Of a DNA stretch of 33,325 nucleotides, positions 24,262 to 32,417 are shown in pieces. Under the pieces are notes generated by a model that was not told where the DNA came from, did not search any database, and saw nothing but the letters and a program-made list of their open reading frames with translations. Position numbers and translations under genes: made by a program. The stretch comes from an uncultured Clostridia bacterium (lineage in GTDB: Bacteria > Bacillota > Clostridia > Oscillospirales > CAG-272): positions 1-33,325 of the forward strand of contig CANQWE010000017.1 in the NCBI GenBank assembly GCA_947627475.1, read 5' to 3'. The stretch's first letter is position 1. Every line of letters begins with the position of its first letter.

Positions 24262-25338
24262 ATGAAGAAAGCATATTTGATATTGGACGGCGGACAGGTG
24301 TTTGAGGGGTACCGTTTCGGCGCCGAGGGAGACGCCGTAGGGGAGCTGGTATTCAACACCGGTATGGTGGGGTATATCGAAACCCTCACGGATCCCAGCT
24401 ACTGCGGGCAAATTGTGCTGCAAACTTTCCCGCTGATCGGGAACTACGGTATGAATGAAGAGGACTGGGAAGGAAAGCCTGCCCCCAGCGGATATGTAGT
24501 GCGGGAATGGTGCGACACACCGTCCAACTTCCGCAGTACAGGCACCGTAGATGCGTTTTTGAAAAAAGCGGGAATTCCCGGCATCTTTGGGGTGGATACC
24601 CGCCAGATCACCCGGATCATCCGGGAGCGGGGCGTGATGAACGCCGTCATTGCAGACAGCGTGCCTGCAGATTTGTCCGCGTTACATACCTATACCATTG
24701 CCGACGCAGTGCGGCAGGTGTCCTGCCAGGCGCCTGCTGTATATCCGGCCCAGGGTGAGGAAAAACACAAAATTACCCTGATCGATTACGGCTGCAAGAA
24801 AAGCACCATTCAGTGGCTGACCCAGCGGGGCTGCACTGTTACCGCAGTGCCTTATGATACCTGCGCGAAAGATATTCTCGCCGCCGCCCCCGATGGTGTC
24901 GTCCTGTCCGGCGGCCCTGGAGACCCGGCGGAAAATACCGGCTGCATTGCAGTGCTCCGGGATCTTCTCGGGAAAGTCCCCCTGTTTGGCGTGGGGCTGG
25001 GCCATCAGATGCTGGCCCTGGCAGCCGGCGGAAAAACCTGCAAGCTGAAATACGGCCATAGAGGCGCCAACCAGCCGGCCAAAGAGCTTTTGGGACATCG
25101 GACCTATATCACTGGTCAAAACCACGGCTTTGCAGTGGATATGGACAGCATACCGGAGGGCGGCCGTGTGACCTTGGTCAACGCCAACGACGGCACCTGC
25201 GAGGGAATCGAATATCCGGCCCTGCGTGCCTTCTCTGTACAGTTTGACCCCCAGACGTGCACCGGCCCTCTGGGAAAGAGTCCTTTGCTGGATCAGTTTA
25301 TCAATTGGATGGGAGGAGCAGACAATGCCGCTGAATAA
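24262..25338 (+). CDS. carA: Carbamoyl-phosphate synthase small subunit lacking the glutaminase triad
   Basis: CarA, 358 aa, normally hydrolyses glutamine and passes ammonia to CarB. The N-terminal domain is well conserved (GELVFNTGMVGYIETLTDPSY and RQITRIIRERG), as is the amidotransferase scaffold (SGGPGDPAENTG, KYGHRGANQP, TGQNHGFAVD). The nucleophile motif, usually GxCLGHQ, reads GVGLGHQ with Gly245, and the usual HPE is DPQ with Asp329 and Gln331. The 84-residue spacing equals that of E. coli Cys269 and His353, so the alignment is firm. It cannot act as a normal glutaminase; free ammonia would be needed. It overlaps carB by 14 bases. Confidence 0.88.
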   Translation: MKKAYLILDGGQVFEGYRFGAEGDAVGELVFNTGMVGYIETLTDPSYCGQIVLQTFPLIGNYGMNEEDWEGKPAPSGYVVREWCDTPSNFRSTGTVDAFLKKAGIPGIFGVDTRQITRIIRERGVMNAVIADSVPADLSALHTYTIADAVRQVSCQAPAVYPAQGEEKHKITLIDYGCKKSTIQWLTQRGCTVTAVPYDTCAKDILAAAPDGVVLSGGPGDPAENTGCIAVLRDLLGKVPLFGVGLGHQMLALAAGGKTCKLKYGHRGANQPAKELLGHRTYITGQNHGFAVDMDSIPEGGRVTLVNANDGTCEGIEYPALRAFSVQFDPQTCTGPLGKSPLLDQFINWMGGADNAAE

Positions 25339-28300
25339 AAGTATCAAAAAGGTCCTGATGATTGGAAGCGGACCCATCGTAATCGGGCAGGCAGCAGAAT
25401 TCGACTATGCGGGGGCGCAGGCGTGCCGTGTGCTGAAAAAGGCTGGGGTCAATGTGGTGCTGGTTAATTCCAACCCGGCTACTATTATGACAGATAACGC
25501 CCTTGCGGATGAAATTTATTTGGAACCGCTGACGGTGGAAACCGTCAAGCGGATTATAGAAAAAGAACGGCCTGACAGCCTTTTGGCAGGACTTGGAGGT
25601 CAGACTGGACTTACGCTGGCGATGCAGCTTTCCAAGGACGGATACTTGGAGGAGCAGGGCGTGCGCCTGCTGGGTACAGACGCCCATGCCATTGACCGTG
25701 CGGAAGACCGGCAGATGTTCAAGGATACTATGGCAAAGATTGGCCAGCCCGTAGTACCTTCCGATATTGCGAATACCGTAGACGGCTGTGTGGAAGTGGC
25801 AGAGCGGATTGGCGGATATCCTGTGATCGTGCGTCCTGCCTTCACCCTTGGAGGCGGCGGCGGTGGCGTGGCATATTCCGAGGAGGAGCTGCGTGTCATC
25901 GCCCGTACCGGACTGGATGTGTCCCCTATCACCCAAGTGCTGATCGAGCGGTATATCGCCGGCTGGAAGGAAATCGAGTTTGAAGTCATGCGGGATGCTG
26001 CGGACAACGCCATCGCCATCTGCTCCATGGAAAACTTTGACCCTGTGGGCGTACATACCGGCGACTCTATCGTGGTGGCCCCTGCGCTTTCCCTGTCCAC
26101 CAGGGAATACGCAATGCTGCGGTCCGCTTCTCTGGATATCGTATCCGAGCTTGGCATCGTGGGGGGCTGTAACTGCCAGTTCGCCCTGAATCCGGACTCC
26201 TTTGAGTATGCAGTCATCGAGGTAAACCCCCGGGTTTCCCGTTCCTCTGCATTGGCATCTAAGGCTACCGGATATCCTATCGCAAAGGTGACTACCCAGC
26301 TGGCTCTGGGCTATACCCTGGATGAGATTCAAAATGAGATCACCGGAGGGACCTGCGCCTGCTTTGAGCCTACCGTTGACTATGTGGTGCTGAAATTCCC
26401 CAAATGGCCCTTTGATAAATTTGTCAATTCCAGCCGGAAACTAGGTACACAGATGAAGGCTACTGGAGAGGTCATGTCCATCGCGCCCTCCTTTGAAATG
26501 GCAGTGATGAAGGCAGTCCGGGGGGCGGAGATCTCACTGGACACCCTGAATATGCAGCCAAAAACGGCGCAGCCTCTTACCGAGCGGCTGGCCGCCCAGG
26601 ACGATGTGCGGATCTTCACCGTTTTTGAGGCACTGAAGAGTGGTATGGACATAGAGGAAGTCTATAAAATTACAAAAATCGACCGCTGGTTCCTCCATAA
26701 GCTCCAGGGTCTTGCGGAATTTGAAAAGAAAATTGCCGGGGGACTTTCCGATGAGGACTACTACGCGGCAAAGAAACTGGGCTATACAGATGCGGCCCTC
26801 ACTGCTCTGAGCGGCAGAAGGGAGCTGCCGGAGAGCACCGCGGTGTACAAAATGGTGGACACCTGCGGCGCGGAATTTGCAGCCCAAACCCCGTATTTCT
26901 ATTCCACCTACGATACAGAATGTGAATCCCGCACCTTTAGAAGAAGCGGCAAGCCGGTGATCATGGTGCTGGGCAGCGGCCCCATCCGGATTGGCCAGGG
27001 CATCGAGTTTGACTACTCCTCTGTCCACTGTGTATGGACTCTCAAGGAGCTGGGCTACGACGTGGTGATCGTCAACAACAACCCGGAAACCGTTTCTACC
27101 GACTACGATACCGCAGACCGGCTGTATTTCGAGCCCCTCTGTCAGGAAGATGTGATGAACATCATCAAGGCGGAGCATCCTGTAGGAGTCGTTGTAGCCT
27201 TCGGCGGCCAGACGGCGATCAAGCTCACGAAATTTTTAGATCAAAACGGAATCAAAATCCTGGGCACCTCTGCAGACGGCATCGATATCGCCGAGGACAG
27301 AGAGCGGTTTGACGCGCTGCTGGAGGAATTCTCCATCCGCCGTCCCAAGGGACATGGGGTTATGACCTGTGAAGAGGCGCTGGCTGCAGCCAACGAGCTT
27401 GGGTATCCTGTTCTGCTGCGCCCCTCTTATGTAATCGGCGGCCAGAACATGACCATCGCCTATGACGACGCAAGCGTGCGCCGATATATGGATATCATCC
27501 TCTCCGGAGAGATCGAAAATCCAGTGCTCGTAGACAAATATATGATGGGCACAGAGCTGGAGGTAGACGTCATCTCCGACGGACGGGACGTGCTGATCCC
27601 CGGTATTATGGAGCACATCGAGCGGGCAGGGGTTCACTCCGGCGACTCCATCGCTGTGTATCCCCCCTATAATCTGAACGATCTTATGCTGGAAAAGGTG
27701 ATCGACTGCTCCACAAAGCTGGCCCTTTCTCTGGGCACCAAGGGGCTTGTGAATATCCAGTATCTCATTTATCACGGAGAACTGTATGTGATTGAGGTAA
27801 ATCCCCGGGCATCCCGTACCGTTCCCTATATCAGTAAGGTGACCGGCGTGCCCCTGGTGGACATCGCTAGCCGGGTGATGACCGGCGCGGCCCTGGCAGA
27901 TTTGGGCTATGGCACAGGTCTGTACAAGACGCCGCCTTACTTTGCGGTAAAGGTGCCGGTGTTTTCCTTTGAAAAGCTGTCCGACGTAAACTCTATCCTG
28001 GGACCGGAAATGAAATCCACCGGCGAGGTGCTGGGGATCGGACGGACCATGGCGGAGGCCCTGTTCAAGGGACTTACCTCCGCGGGCTTTGATTTAAAAC
28101 TTCCAAGCCGGGGCAAAATCGGCGCGCTGATCAGCGTGTGCGAGCACGACAATTTTGAAGTGGTGACCCTGGCGAAGAAGTTCCACGATTTGGGTATTGA
28201 AATTTACGCTACCCCGGATACGGCCAACGCCATCGGCCAGCTGGGCATTGAAGTGAACACCGTGCGCAGCATGGACCAAGGGGACGATATGATGCAGCTG

Positions 28301-29356
28301 CTGGAATCCGGTAAGATCAGCTATGTGATCTACACCGGCGCGGTGCACGACGATACGGTAGGGGATTATATCACCCTCCATCGCCGGGCTATCCAGCTTT
28401 CCATCGCATGCCTCACCTCCCTGGATACAGCCAACGCCCTGGCGGATATCTTTGCGTCCCGCTACAACCAGCAGAATACGGAAAATGTAGACATCAATAA
28501 CATGCGGACCATGCGGCAGAAGGTACCCTTCTCCAAAATGGAGGGCAGCGGCAACGACTACATCTTCATCGACAACTTTGACGGTAAGATTACCTGCCCC
28601 GAATCCCTCTGCGTGTCTTTGTGCGACCGAAACTGCGGGATCGGCGGCACCGGCATTGTGCTGATAGAAAAATCCCACAGGGCAGACGCCAAAATGCGCA
28701 TCTTCAACCAGGATGGCAGCGAGGGCTTGATGGCGGGCAACAGCATCCGCTGCGTGGCAAAATATCTGTACGACAAGGGCATTACCGTAAAAAAGGTGCT
28801 GCAGATTGAGACGGCCAGCGGAATCCGTACCCTGCGTCTGTATACGATGAACGGGAAGGTTTCCTCCGTTTCGGTAGATATGGGACGGGCAAGCCTGTCT
28901 CCGGCTGATATCGGTACCACCCTTATGGGGGACGAGATCGTAGACCGGACCGTGCAGATCGGTGGGGACGCGTACAACATTACCTGCGTTTCTGTGGGAA
29001 ATCCCCATTGCGTGGTGTTCTGCAGCCGGGTAGACGATGTGGATATCGAAAAGGTAGGCCCTGCCTTTGAAAACGCGGAGATTTTCCCCGGTCGGATCAA
29101 TACGGAGTTTGTCCGTGTGGTCAACGAAGCAACGCTGAAAATGCGGGTATGGGAGCGGGGCAACGGGGAAACCCTTGCCTGCGGCACCGGCGCCTGTGCG
29201 GCGGTGGTGGCTGCCACCCGTCTTGGCTACCTGAAGAAAGGTACCGACGTGACAGTGAAGCTGCCCGGCGGAGACCTGATCGTGCGGTATACCGACGAGG
29301 GCGTTACCCTTACCGGCGAGGCAAAGCTGGTGTATGAAGGGGAAGTGGAGCTGTAG
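25325..29356 (+). CDS. carB: Carbamoyl-phosphate synthase large subunit fused to a DapF-like domain
   Basis: A 1343-aa fusion. Residues 1 to about 1060 are CarB: two ATP-grasp halves (KVLMIGSGPIVIGQAAEFDY; VMVLGSGPIRIGQGIEFDY), conserved PRVSRSSALASKATGYP and PRASRTVPYISKVTGVP blocks, and the MGS-type allosteric domain. After a short linker (about 1050-1065), residues up to 1343 form a diaminopimelate epimerase domain (VPFSKMEGSGNDY, VGNPHCVVF, ERGNGETLACGTGA). There the first catalytic Cys is Ala1137 (MAGNSIRC, usually MCGNGxR); the second, Cys1286, is kept, 149 residues on. ATG 25325 has GGGAGGAG upstream; the track's start at 25226 lies inside carA. No ribosome-binding site precedes Met1060, so separate DapF translation is unlikely. 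Confidence 0.93.
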   Translation: MPLNKSIKKVLMIGSGPIVIGQAAEFDYAGAQACRVLKKAGVNVVLVNSNPATIMTDNALADEIYLEPLTVETVKRIIEKERPDSLLAGLGGQTGLTLAMQLSKDGYLEEQGVRLLGTDAHAIDRAEDRQMFKDTMAKIGQPVVPSDIANTVDGCVEVAERIGGYPVIVRPAFTLGGGGGGVAYSEEELRVIARTGLDVSPITQVLIERYIAGWKEIEFEVMRDAADNAIAICSMENFDPVGVHTGDSIVVAPALSLSTREYAMLRSASLDIVSELGIVGGCNCQFALNPDSFEYAVIEVNPRVSRSSALASKATGYPIAKVTTQLALGYTLDEIQNEITGGTCACFEPTVDYVVLKFPKWPFDKFVNSSRKLGTQMKATGEVMSIAPSFEMAVMKAVRGAEISLDTLNMQPKTAQPLTERLAAQDDVRIFTVFEALKSGMDIEEVYKITKIDRWFLHKLQGLAEFEKKIAGGLSDEDYYAAKKLGYTDAALTALSGRRELPESTAVYKMVDTCGAEFAAQTPYFYSTYDTECESRTFRRSGKPVIMVLGSGPIRIGQGIEFDYSSVHCVWTLKELGYDVVIVNNNPETVSTDYDTADRLYFEPLCQEDVMNIIKAEHPVGVVVAFGGQTAIKLTKFLDQNGIKILGTSADGIDIAEDRERFDALLEEFSIRRPKGHGVMTCEEALAAANELGYPVLLRPSYVIGGQNMTIAYDDASVRRYMDIILSGEIENPVLVDKYMMGTELEVDVISDGRDVLIPGIMEHIERAGVHSGDSIAVYPPYNLNDLMLEKVIDCSTKLALSLGTKGLVNIQYLIYHGELYVIEVNPRASRTVPYISKVTGVPLVDIASRVMTGAALADLGYGTGLYKTPPYFAVKVPVFSFEKLSDVNSILGPEMKSTGEVLGIGRTMAEALFKGLTSAGFDLKLPSRGKIGALISVCEHDNFEVVTLAKKFHDLGIEIYATPDTANAIGQLGIEVNTVRSMDQGDDMMQLLESGKISYVIYTGAVHDDTVGDYITLHRRAIQLSIACLTSLDTANALADIFASRYNQQNTENVDINNMRTMRQKVPFSKMEGSGNDYIFIDNFDGKITCPESLCVSLCDRNCGIGGTGIVLIEKSHRADAKMRIFNQDGSEGLMAGNSIRCVAKYLYDKGITVKKVLQIETASGIRTLRLYTMNGKVSSVSVDMGRASLSPADIGTTLMGDEIVDRTVQIGGDAYNITCVSVGNPHCVVFCSRVDDVDIEKVGPAFENAEIFPGRINTEFVRVVNEATLKMRVWERGNGETLACGTGACAAVVAATRLGYLKKGTDVTVKLPGGDLIVRYTDEGVTLTGEAKLVYEGEVEL

Positions 29357-29401
29357 GATCATAGACAGATGTAGATGGCAAAGGATGGAGAGGATGCAAA
29401 G

Positions 29402-29872
29402 ATGGATTGCATGGTCAGGCCCTTGGGAATCTGTGAACTGCCGGCACTATTGGCGCTTTTTGCTTACGGCGACATAGAGGATATGCTTTCTGAAAACAAG
29501 CAAAAGCTTGCAGAGAACGCGATTGATATTTTTGGGCTGTTTTACAGGGAGCGATTGGTCGGTGAGCTGCGCGCCGCCTATGTCTGTGAGGATAGACTGT
29601 TTGCTGTGCGGGGCTGTAGGGCTTATCTTTACGCTTTTCGCGTACATGGGGATTTTCAGGGCCGAGGTCTTGGAAAATATTTGCTGGAGAGTGTGATCGA
29701 CATACTGATACAGCGCGGTTACTCTGAATTTACAGTGGGTGTTGAGGACGCCAACGACCGTGCGCGGCATATTTATAAAAGCTTCGGCTTTGATGAAAGG
29801 CTTGCTCGAAAATATGAGGAATACCAGGGCTGCGGCTATACATATGATTTGTATCTTAAACACAGCGTATGA
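29402..29872 (+). CDS. GNAT-family N-acetyltransferase
   Basis: A 156-aa GNAT acetyltransferase from the chosen start. The acetyl-CoA loop is HGDFQGRGLGKYLLESVI (Q-x-x-G-x-G type), followed by the helix and YKSFGF strand typical of the C-terminal part. The substrate cannot be told. ATG 29402 is chosen because GGAGAGGA lies seven bases upstream; the ORF-track ATG 29375 has no convincing site. It follows carB by 45 nt and could be read through from it, but may also be unrelated. A terminator follows the gene. Confidence 0.8.
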   Translation: MDCMVRPLGICELPALLALFAYGDIEDMLSENKQKLAENAIDIFGLFYRERLVGELRAAYVCEDRLFAVRGCRAYLYAFRVHGDFQGRGLGKYLLESVIDILIQRGYSEFTVGVEDANDRARHIYKSFGFDERLARKYEEYQGCGYTYDLYLKHSV

Positions 29873-29934
29873 TACTTGTAAAACTTTTAGGGTGAAATAA
29901 ATTTGTGTGTTAACAGTGGCTTTTAGCCGAACGG

Positions 29935-29962
29935 AAAGCGTCGCTTTGGGCGGCGCTTTTTT
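29935..29962 (+). terminator. Terminator after the GNAT gene
   Basis: AAAGCGTCGC pairs with GCGGCGCTTT, with one T-G wobble, around a short TTTGG loop, and ends in TTTTTT. It lies 63 nt after the acetyltransferase stop and may end the arginine-cluster transcript. Confidence 0.75.
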
Positions 29963-29979
29963 AGAGAAACAATCCCTTA

Positions 29980-30064
29980 GTCAGCTCCGCTGACAGTCCC
30001 TTCACCCAAGGGGGCTTCTCCCCAACCTAAGCCTCTGCTTCTTTGTGTTTCACAAAGTGAAACA
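29980..30064. repeat. Dispersed palindromic repeat, copy B
   Basis: GTCAGC-tcc-GCTGAC (29980-29994) is followed by CCCTTCACCCAAGGGGG and, at 30046-30064, TGTTTCAC-aaa-GTGAAACA. The first module parallels the repeat at 16955, and the last one shares GTTTC/GAAAC with 17051 and 18793. The copies are diverged, not identical. Between this block and the tRNA promoter I see nothing else. Confidence 0.6.
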
Positions 30065-30103
30065 GCGGGGTGGTCCCATATATTAGAAAAAATAAAAAAA
30101 CGC

Positions 30104-30132
30104 TTGATTTTTTTTAAAAGATATGCTATAAT
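30104..30132 (+). promoter_or_regulatory. Promoter of tRNA-Ser
   Basis: TTGATT, 17 bp, TATAAT, with TGC before the -10 as an extended -10. Transcription would start near 30139, some 32 nt before the mature tRNA 5' end. Confidence 0.75.
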
Positions 30133-30170
30133 AACAGGGCACTCTGAAGAGACCACAGAGTGCTCCATAC

Positions 30171-30262
30171 GGAGAAGTCGCGTAGTTGGTCGAGCGCGCG
30201 CGATTGGAAATCGCGTAACCGTCAAAAGCGGTTCGAGAGTTCGAATCTCTCCTTCTCCGCCA
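30171..30262 (+). tRNA. tRNA-Ser (anticodon GGA)
   Basis: A 92-nt cloverleaf. The acceptor stem is GGAGAAG with CTTCTCC, discriminator G, and an encoded CCA. The D stem is GCG/CGC, the anticodon stem CGCGA/TCGCG holds the loop TTGGAAA with GGA at 30206-30208, the long variable arm ACCG/CGGT marks a class II serine tRNA, and the T arm is GAGAG-TTCGAAT-CTCTC. It reads UCC and UCU codons. Its 3' half is the likely integration site of the element to the right. Confidence 0.95.
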
Positions 30263-30265
30263 TTG

Positions 30266-30301
30266 AAAAGTCCTGTAAACACTGGGTTTATAGGACTTTT
30301 T
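30266..30301 (+). terminator. Terminator of tRNA-Ser
   Basis: AAAAGTCCTGTAAAC pairs with GTTTATAGGACTTTT, with a single G-T wobble, around a 5-nt loop, and a T-run follows. It lies directly after the encoded CCA. It may belong to the host tRNA gene or to the element, depending on where the crossover falls. Confidence 0.85.
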
Positions 30302-30350
30302 CTTATGCAAAAACGGCTTTTGACCCTTTATTTTACCCTTTACAGCTTCA

Positions 30351-30384
30351 GAAACAAAAAAAAGAGGCTTCGCAGCCTCTTTTT
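30351..30384 (-). terminator. Terminator of the integrase transcript
   Basis: Read on the minus strand, AAAAAGAGGCT-gcga-AGCCTCTTTTT is an 11-bp stem followed by further T. It starts just after the integrase stop codon and shields the tRNA from convergent transcription. Confidence 0.85.
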
Positions 30385-30385
30385 A

Positions 30386-31576
30386 TTATCCAGTGATTTT
30401 TTGTATATATTGCTCCATTCTGTCAGCGCTGTCTTTTTTCATCTGCTCTGTTACATGCCCGTATACGTCCAGCGTAAAAGCTGCCGTGTGGTTCCCCATG
30501 TTTTCCTGTACAGTTTTTATATCGTCTCCGGCCCGAATAGACATGACTGCGAAGGTATGCCGCAAATCGTGAAACCGCATGTCCGGCAGTCCCATTTCGG
30601 TTACAATTGCTTTAAAGTTTTTATATACCGTACCTGCAACCAAGTGCTTTCCAAATTCATTTGTAAATACAAGGTTTTCAAAATCTCCTTCGCTCCATAG
30701 ATTTCCGGCGACTCTTCGCGCTTCCAACTGCCATGTAAATTGCGAGCGTAAAGCCTCTATTACAGGCTTCGATACTGTTATGCTCCGGCCTTTATCATTT
30801 TTCAGCGATGTAAAAGCGTATGGATCGCCTTTATTTTTGCCTTTTTGCAGTTGGCGGCAAACAGTGATGCTTTGTTTTATAATATCGACACAATCCCATG
30901 TAAGTCCCAGAAGCTCCCCCTCTCTCATACCCGTAAATAACGCAAGAATATACAGGTTTTCAAACTTATGCCCTTTTATCGCTGTAAGAAACTGTGGAAT
31001 TTGCAAATCGTCAAACGGTTTGATCTCACTCCGTACAATTCGAGGCAAAGCACAATTGTCTGCGGGATTATATCTTAAATACCCAACTGTTGTTGCTTGT
31101 TTCAGTACCTTATGCAATACACCGTGAATATCTTTAACAGACTTTGGAGAGAGGGCTTTGTGGCCGTCTATCCCTTTGGAAAGCCCATTGTATAGCCGTT
31201 GTACCTGGGGCACGGTAAGTGCAGCCAGCTTTACGGCCCCTATATATGGCTTTATATGAATCCGGATATTCTTTTCATAGGCATTTATTGTAAAGGGCTT
31301 TACATTACCGTTGTACTCTTCCAGCCAGATATCCAGCCATTCTCCCACAGTGATTTTGGACGGATCCTTATAAACACCGTTGTCCATTTCCGTACTGATC
31401 TGGGAAAGCTTTTTTCGCACTTCCGCTTGTGTCTGCCCATAAACGGAACGCTGAATTTGCTTTCCTGTTCCGGGATCTCTGCCGACAGTATAGCGGGCTT
31501 CCCACCTTCCATCTGGACGCTGGCGGATCGTGCCTCCGCCTTTAGCATTTTTGCTGTTTGGTTTGGATATTTTCAT
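30386..31576 (-). CDS. int: Tyrosine recombinase / phage-type integrase
   Basis: A 396-aa Tn916/phage-type integrase for site-specific insertion and excision. The N-terminus has an arm-binding domain (GGGTIRQRPDGRWEARYT), then a core-binding SAM-like helical domain (ITVGEWLDIWLEEY), then the catalytic domain with Arg in FTGMREGELLGL, a Lys in LKNDKGRSI, HDLRHTFA, a His in NHTAAF, and the nucleophilic Tyr in LDVYGHV. All catalytic positions are present. AGAAAGGT precedes the ATG on the minus strand. The gene start overlaps the end of the repressor gene by 35 bases, so they are probably co-transcribed. It ends about 120 nt from the tRNA. Confidence 0.93.
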   Translation of the reverse strand: MKISKPNSKNAKGGGTIRQRPDGRWEARYTVGRDPGTGKQIQRSVYGQTQAEVRKKLSQISTEMDNGVYKDPSKITVGEWLDIWLEEYNGNVKPFTINAYEKNIRIHIKPYIGAVKLAALTVPQVQRLYNGLSKGIDGHKALSPKSVKDIHGVLHKVLKQATTVGYLRYNPADNCALPRIVRSEIKPFDDLQIPQFLTAIKGHKFENLYILALFTGMREGELLGLTWDCVDIIKQSITVCRQLQKGKNKGDPYAFTSLKNDKGRSITVSKPVIEALRSQFTWQLEARRVAGNLWSEGDFENLVFTNEFGKHLVAGTVYKNFKAIVTEMGLPDMRFHDLRHTFAVMSIRAGDDIKTVQENMGNHTAAFTLDVYGHVTEQMKKDSADRMEQYIQKITG

Positions 31577-32330
31577 GTGTTACCTTTCTTACTTTTATCC
31601 CCGTTGCCAAAGACTCAATAAATTTCCAAAATTCATGTTGCGAGCGCCATAATATAGCATCAGATTTTTCACGGGCAGAATTAGCATTTGAAATCAATTT
31701 ACTTGTTTCACCAAACATTTTAGAATATGTTATATCCATCCTGCAACGCTGTTCCAATATGTATATAGCTTCATCAGGATCAATATTACCCGTTTCTACC
31801 TCTGCATCCACTTCTTGTGCCAAGCGCAGTTCTATATCGTCTAACTCTTTATTACAAGTATATGCTTGTTCATATAAAATTACAGCCTCGTTTTTTGCAT
31901 ATACAGTGCTTTTTAATGTGAGTAAAAAGTGTTCCAATTCTCGGGAAGAAAAAAAATGATCAAGGAAATCAGTTGACACTCGTTTTTGCTTGTGTTTTTT
32001 AAAAATGGTTCCACCAATATTTTTTTCCCCGCTATATAAAGACGTTAGATTTTCGACAACTTCTTCCGAACATCCAATTTTTTTGCATATGGCTTGTGTA
32101 TCAATATCGGTTGACTGTATGTCTGACAAGCCCAAAAGATAATCTGCTGATACATTCAGAAACTCTGCTATTTTTATAATCTGTTCCGTATTCGGCGTTC
32201 TTTTTCCGCTTACAAAATACGAAATTGTATTATCTGTAACGCCGAGTGCCGCTGCTAATTCCTTTTGTTTTATGTTTGCGGCAGCCAGAGCGCTATTTAT
32301 TCGTTGTCCGATAACCTTTCTGTTATCCAT
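31542..32330 (-). CDS. Xre-family phage-type repressor
   Basis: A 262-aa regulator. Residues about 8-65 form a helix-turn-helix of the Xre/Cro type (IKQKELAAALGVTDNTISYF, then SGKRTPNTEQIIKIAEFL and SADYLLGLSD). The C-terminal part is mostly helical and charged, without the Ser-Lys protease pair of LexA-type repressors, so SOS cleavage is not obvious. GGGAGG precedes the ATG. It lies upstream of and overlaps int, and faces a divergent excisionase-like gene across a 152-nt control region. It probably maintains the integrated state by binding the palindrome there; this is inference from layout. Confidence 0.85.
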   Translation of the reverse strand: MDNRKVIGQRINSALAAANIKQKELAAALGVTDNTISYFVSGKRTPNTEQIIKIAEFLNVSADYLLGLSDIQSTDIDTQAICKKIGCSEEVVENLTSLYSGEKNIGGTIFKKHKQKRVSTDFLDHFFSSRELEHFLLTLKSTVYAKNEAVILYEQAYTCNKELDDIELRLAQEVDAEVETGNIDPDEAIYILEQRCRMDITYSKMFGETSKLISNANSAREKSDAILWRSQHEFWKFIESLATGIKVRKVTHENIQTKQQKC

Positions 32331-32361
32331 ATTGCTTTAATCCTCCCGATAAATAACTATA

Positions 32362-32389
32362 ATGATATGTAGTGGAAAAAACATAACAA
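32362..32389 (-). promoter_or_regulatory. Promoter of the repressor-integrase transcript
   Basis: On the minus strand TTGTTA, 16 bp, TATCAT. The -35 lies inside the left half of the candidate operator (CATAACAAA). The start would be near 32355, 25 nt before the repressor ATG. Confidence 0.55.
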
Positions 32390-32417
32390 AACATATTTAC
32401 ATATCCAATTTGTTATG
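32382..32417. promoter_or_regulatory. Candidate operator between divergent promoters
   Basis: A perfect 9-bp inverted repeat, CATAACAAA (32382-32390) and TTTGTTATG (32409-32417), separated by 18 bp that contain the direct repeat ACATAT-tt-ACATAT. The left half covers the -35 of the leftward promoter, and the right half abuts the -10 of the rightward one. It is a good candidate site for the adjacent Xre protein to repress both directions. Confidence 0.6.

Noticed and set aside
25226-25324. Upstream start for carB inside carA
   Set aside because: The frame overlaps carA coding sequence. ATG 25325 has GGGAGGAG and gives the normal CarB N-terminus.
23366-29356. Explaining the lost motifs as sequencing errors
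   Set aside because: The changes are several independent in-frame codon replacements at precise functional positions, with no frameshift or stop across six kilobases.
31199-31621. Plus-strand ORFs opposite the integrase and repressor
   Set aside because: They are antisense shadows of well-supported minus-strand genes and lack ribosome-binding sites.
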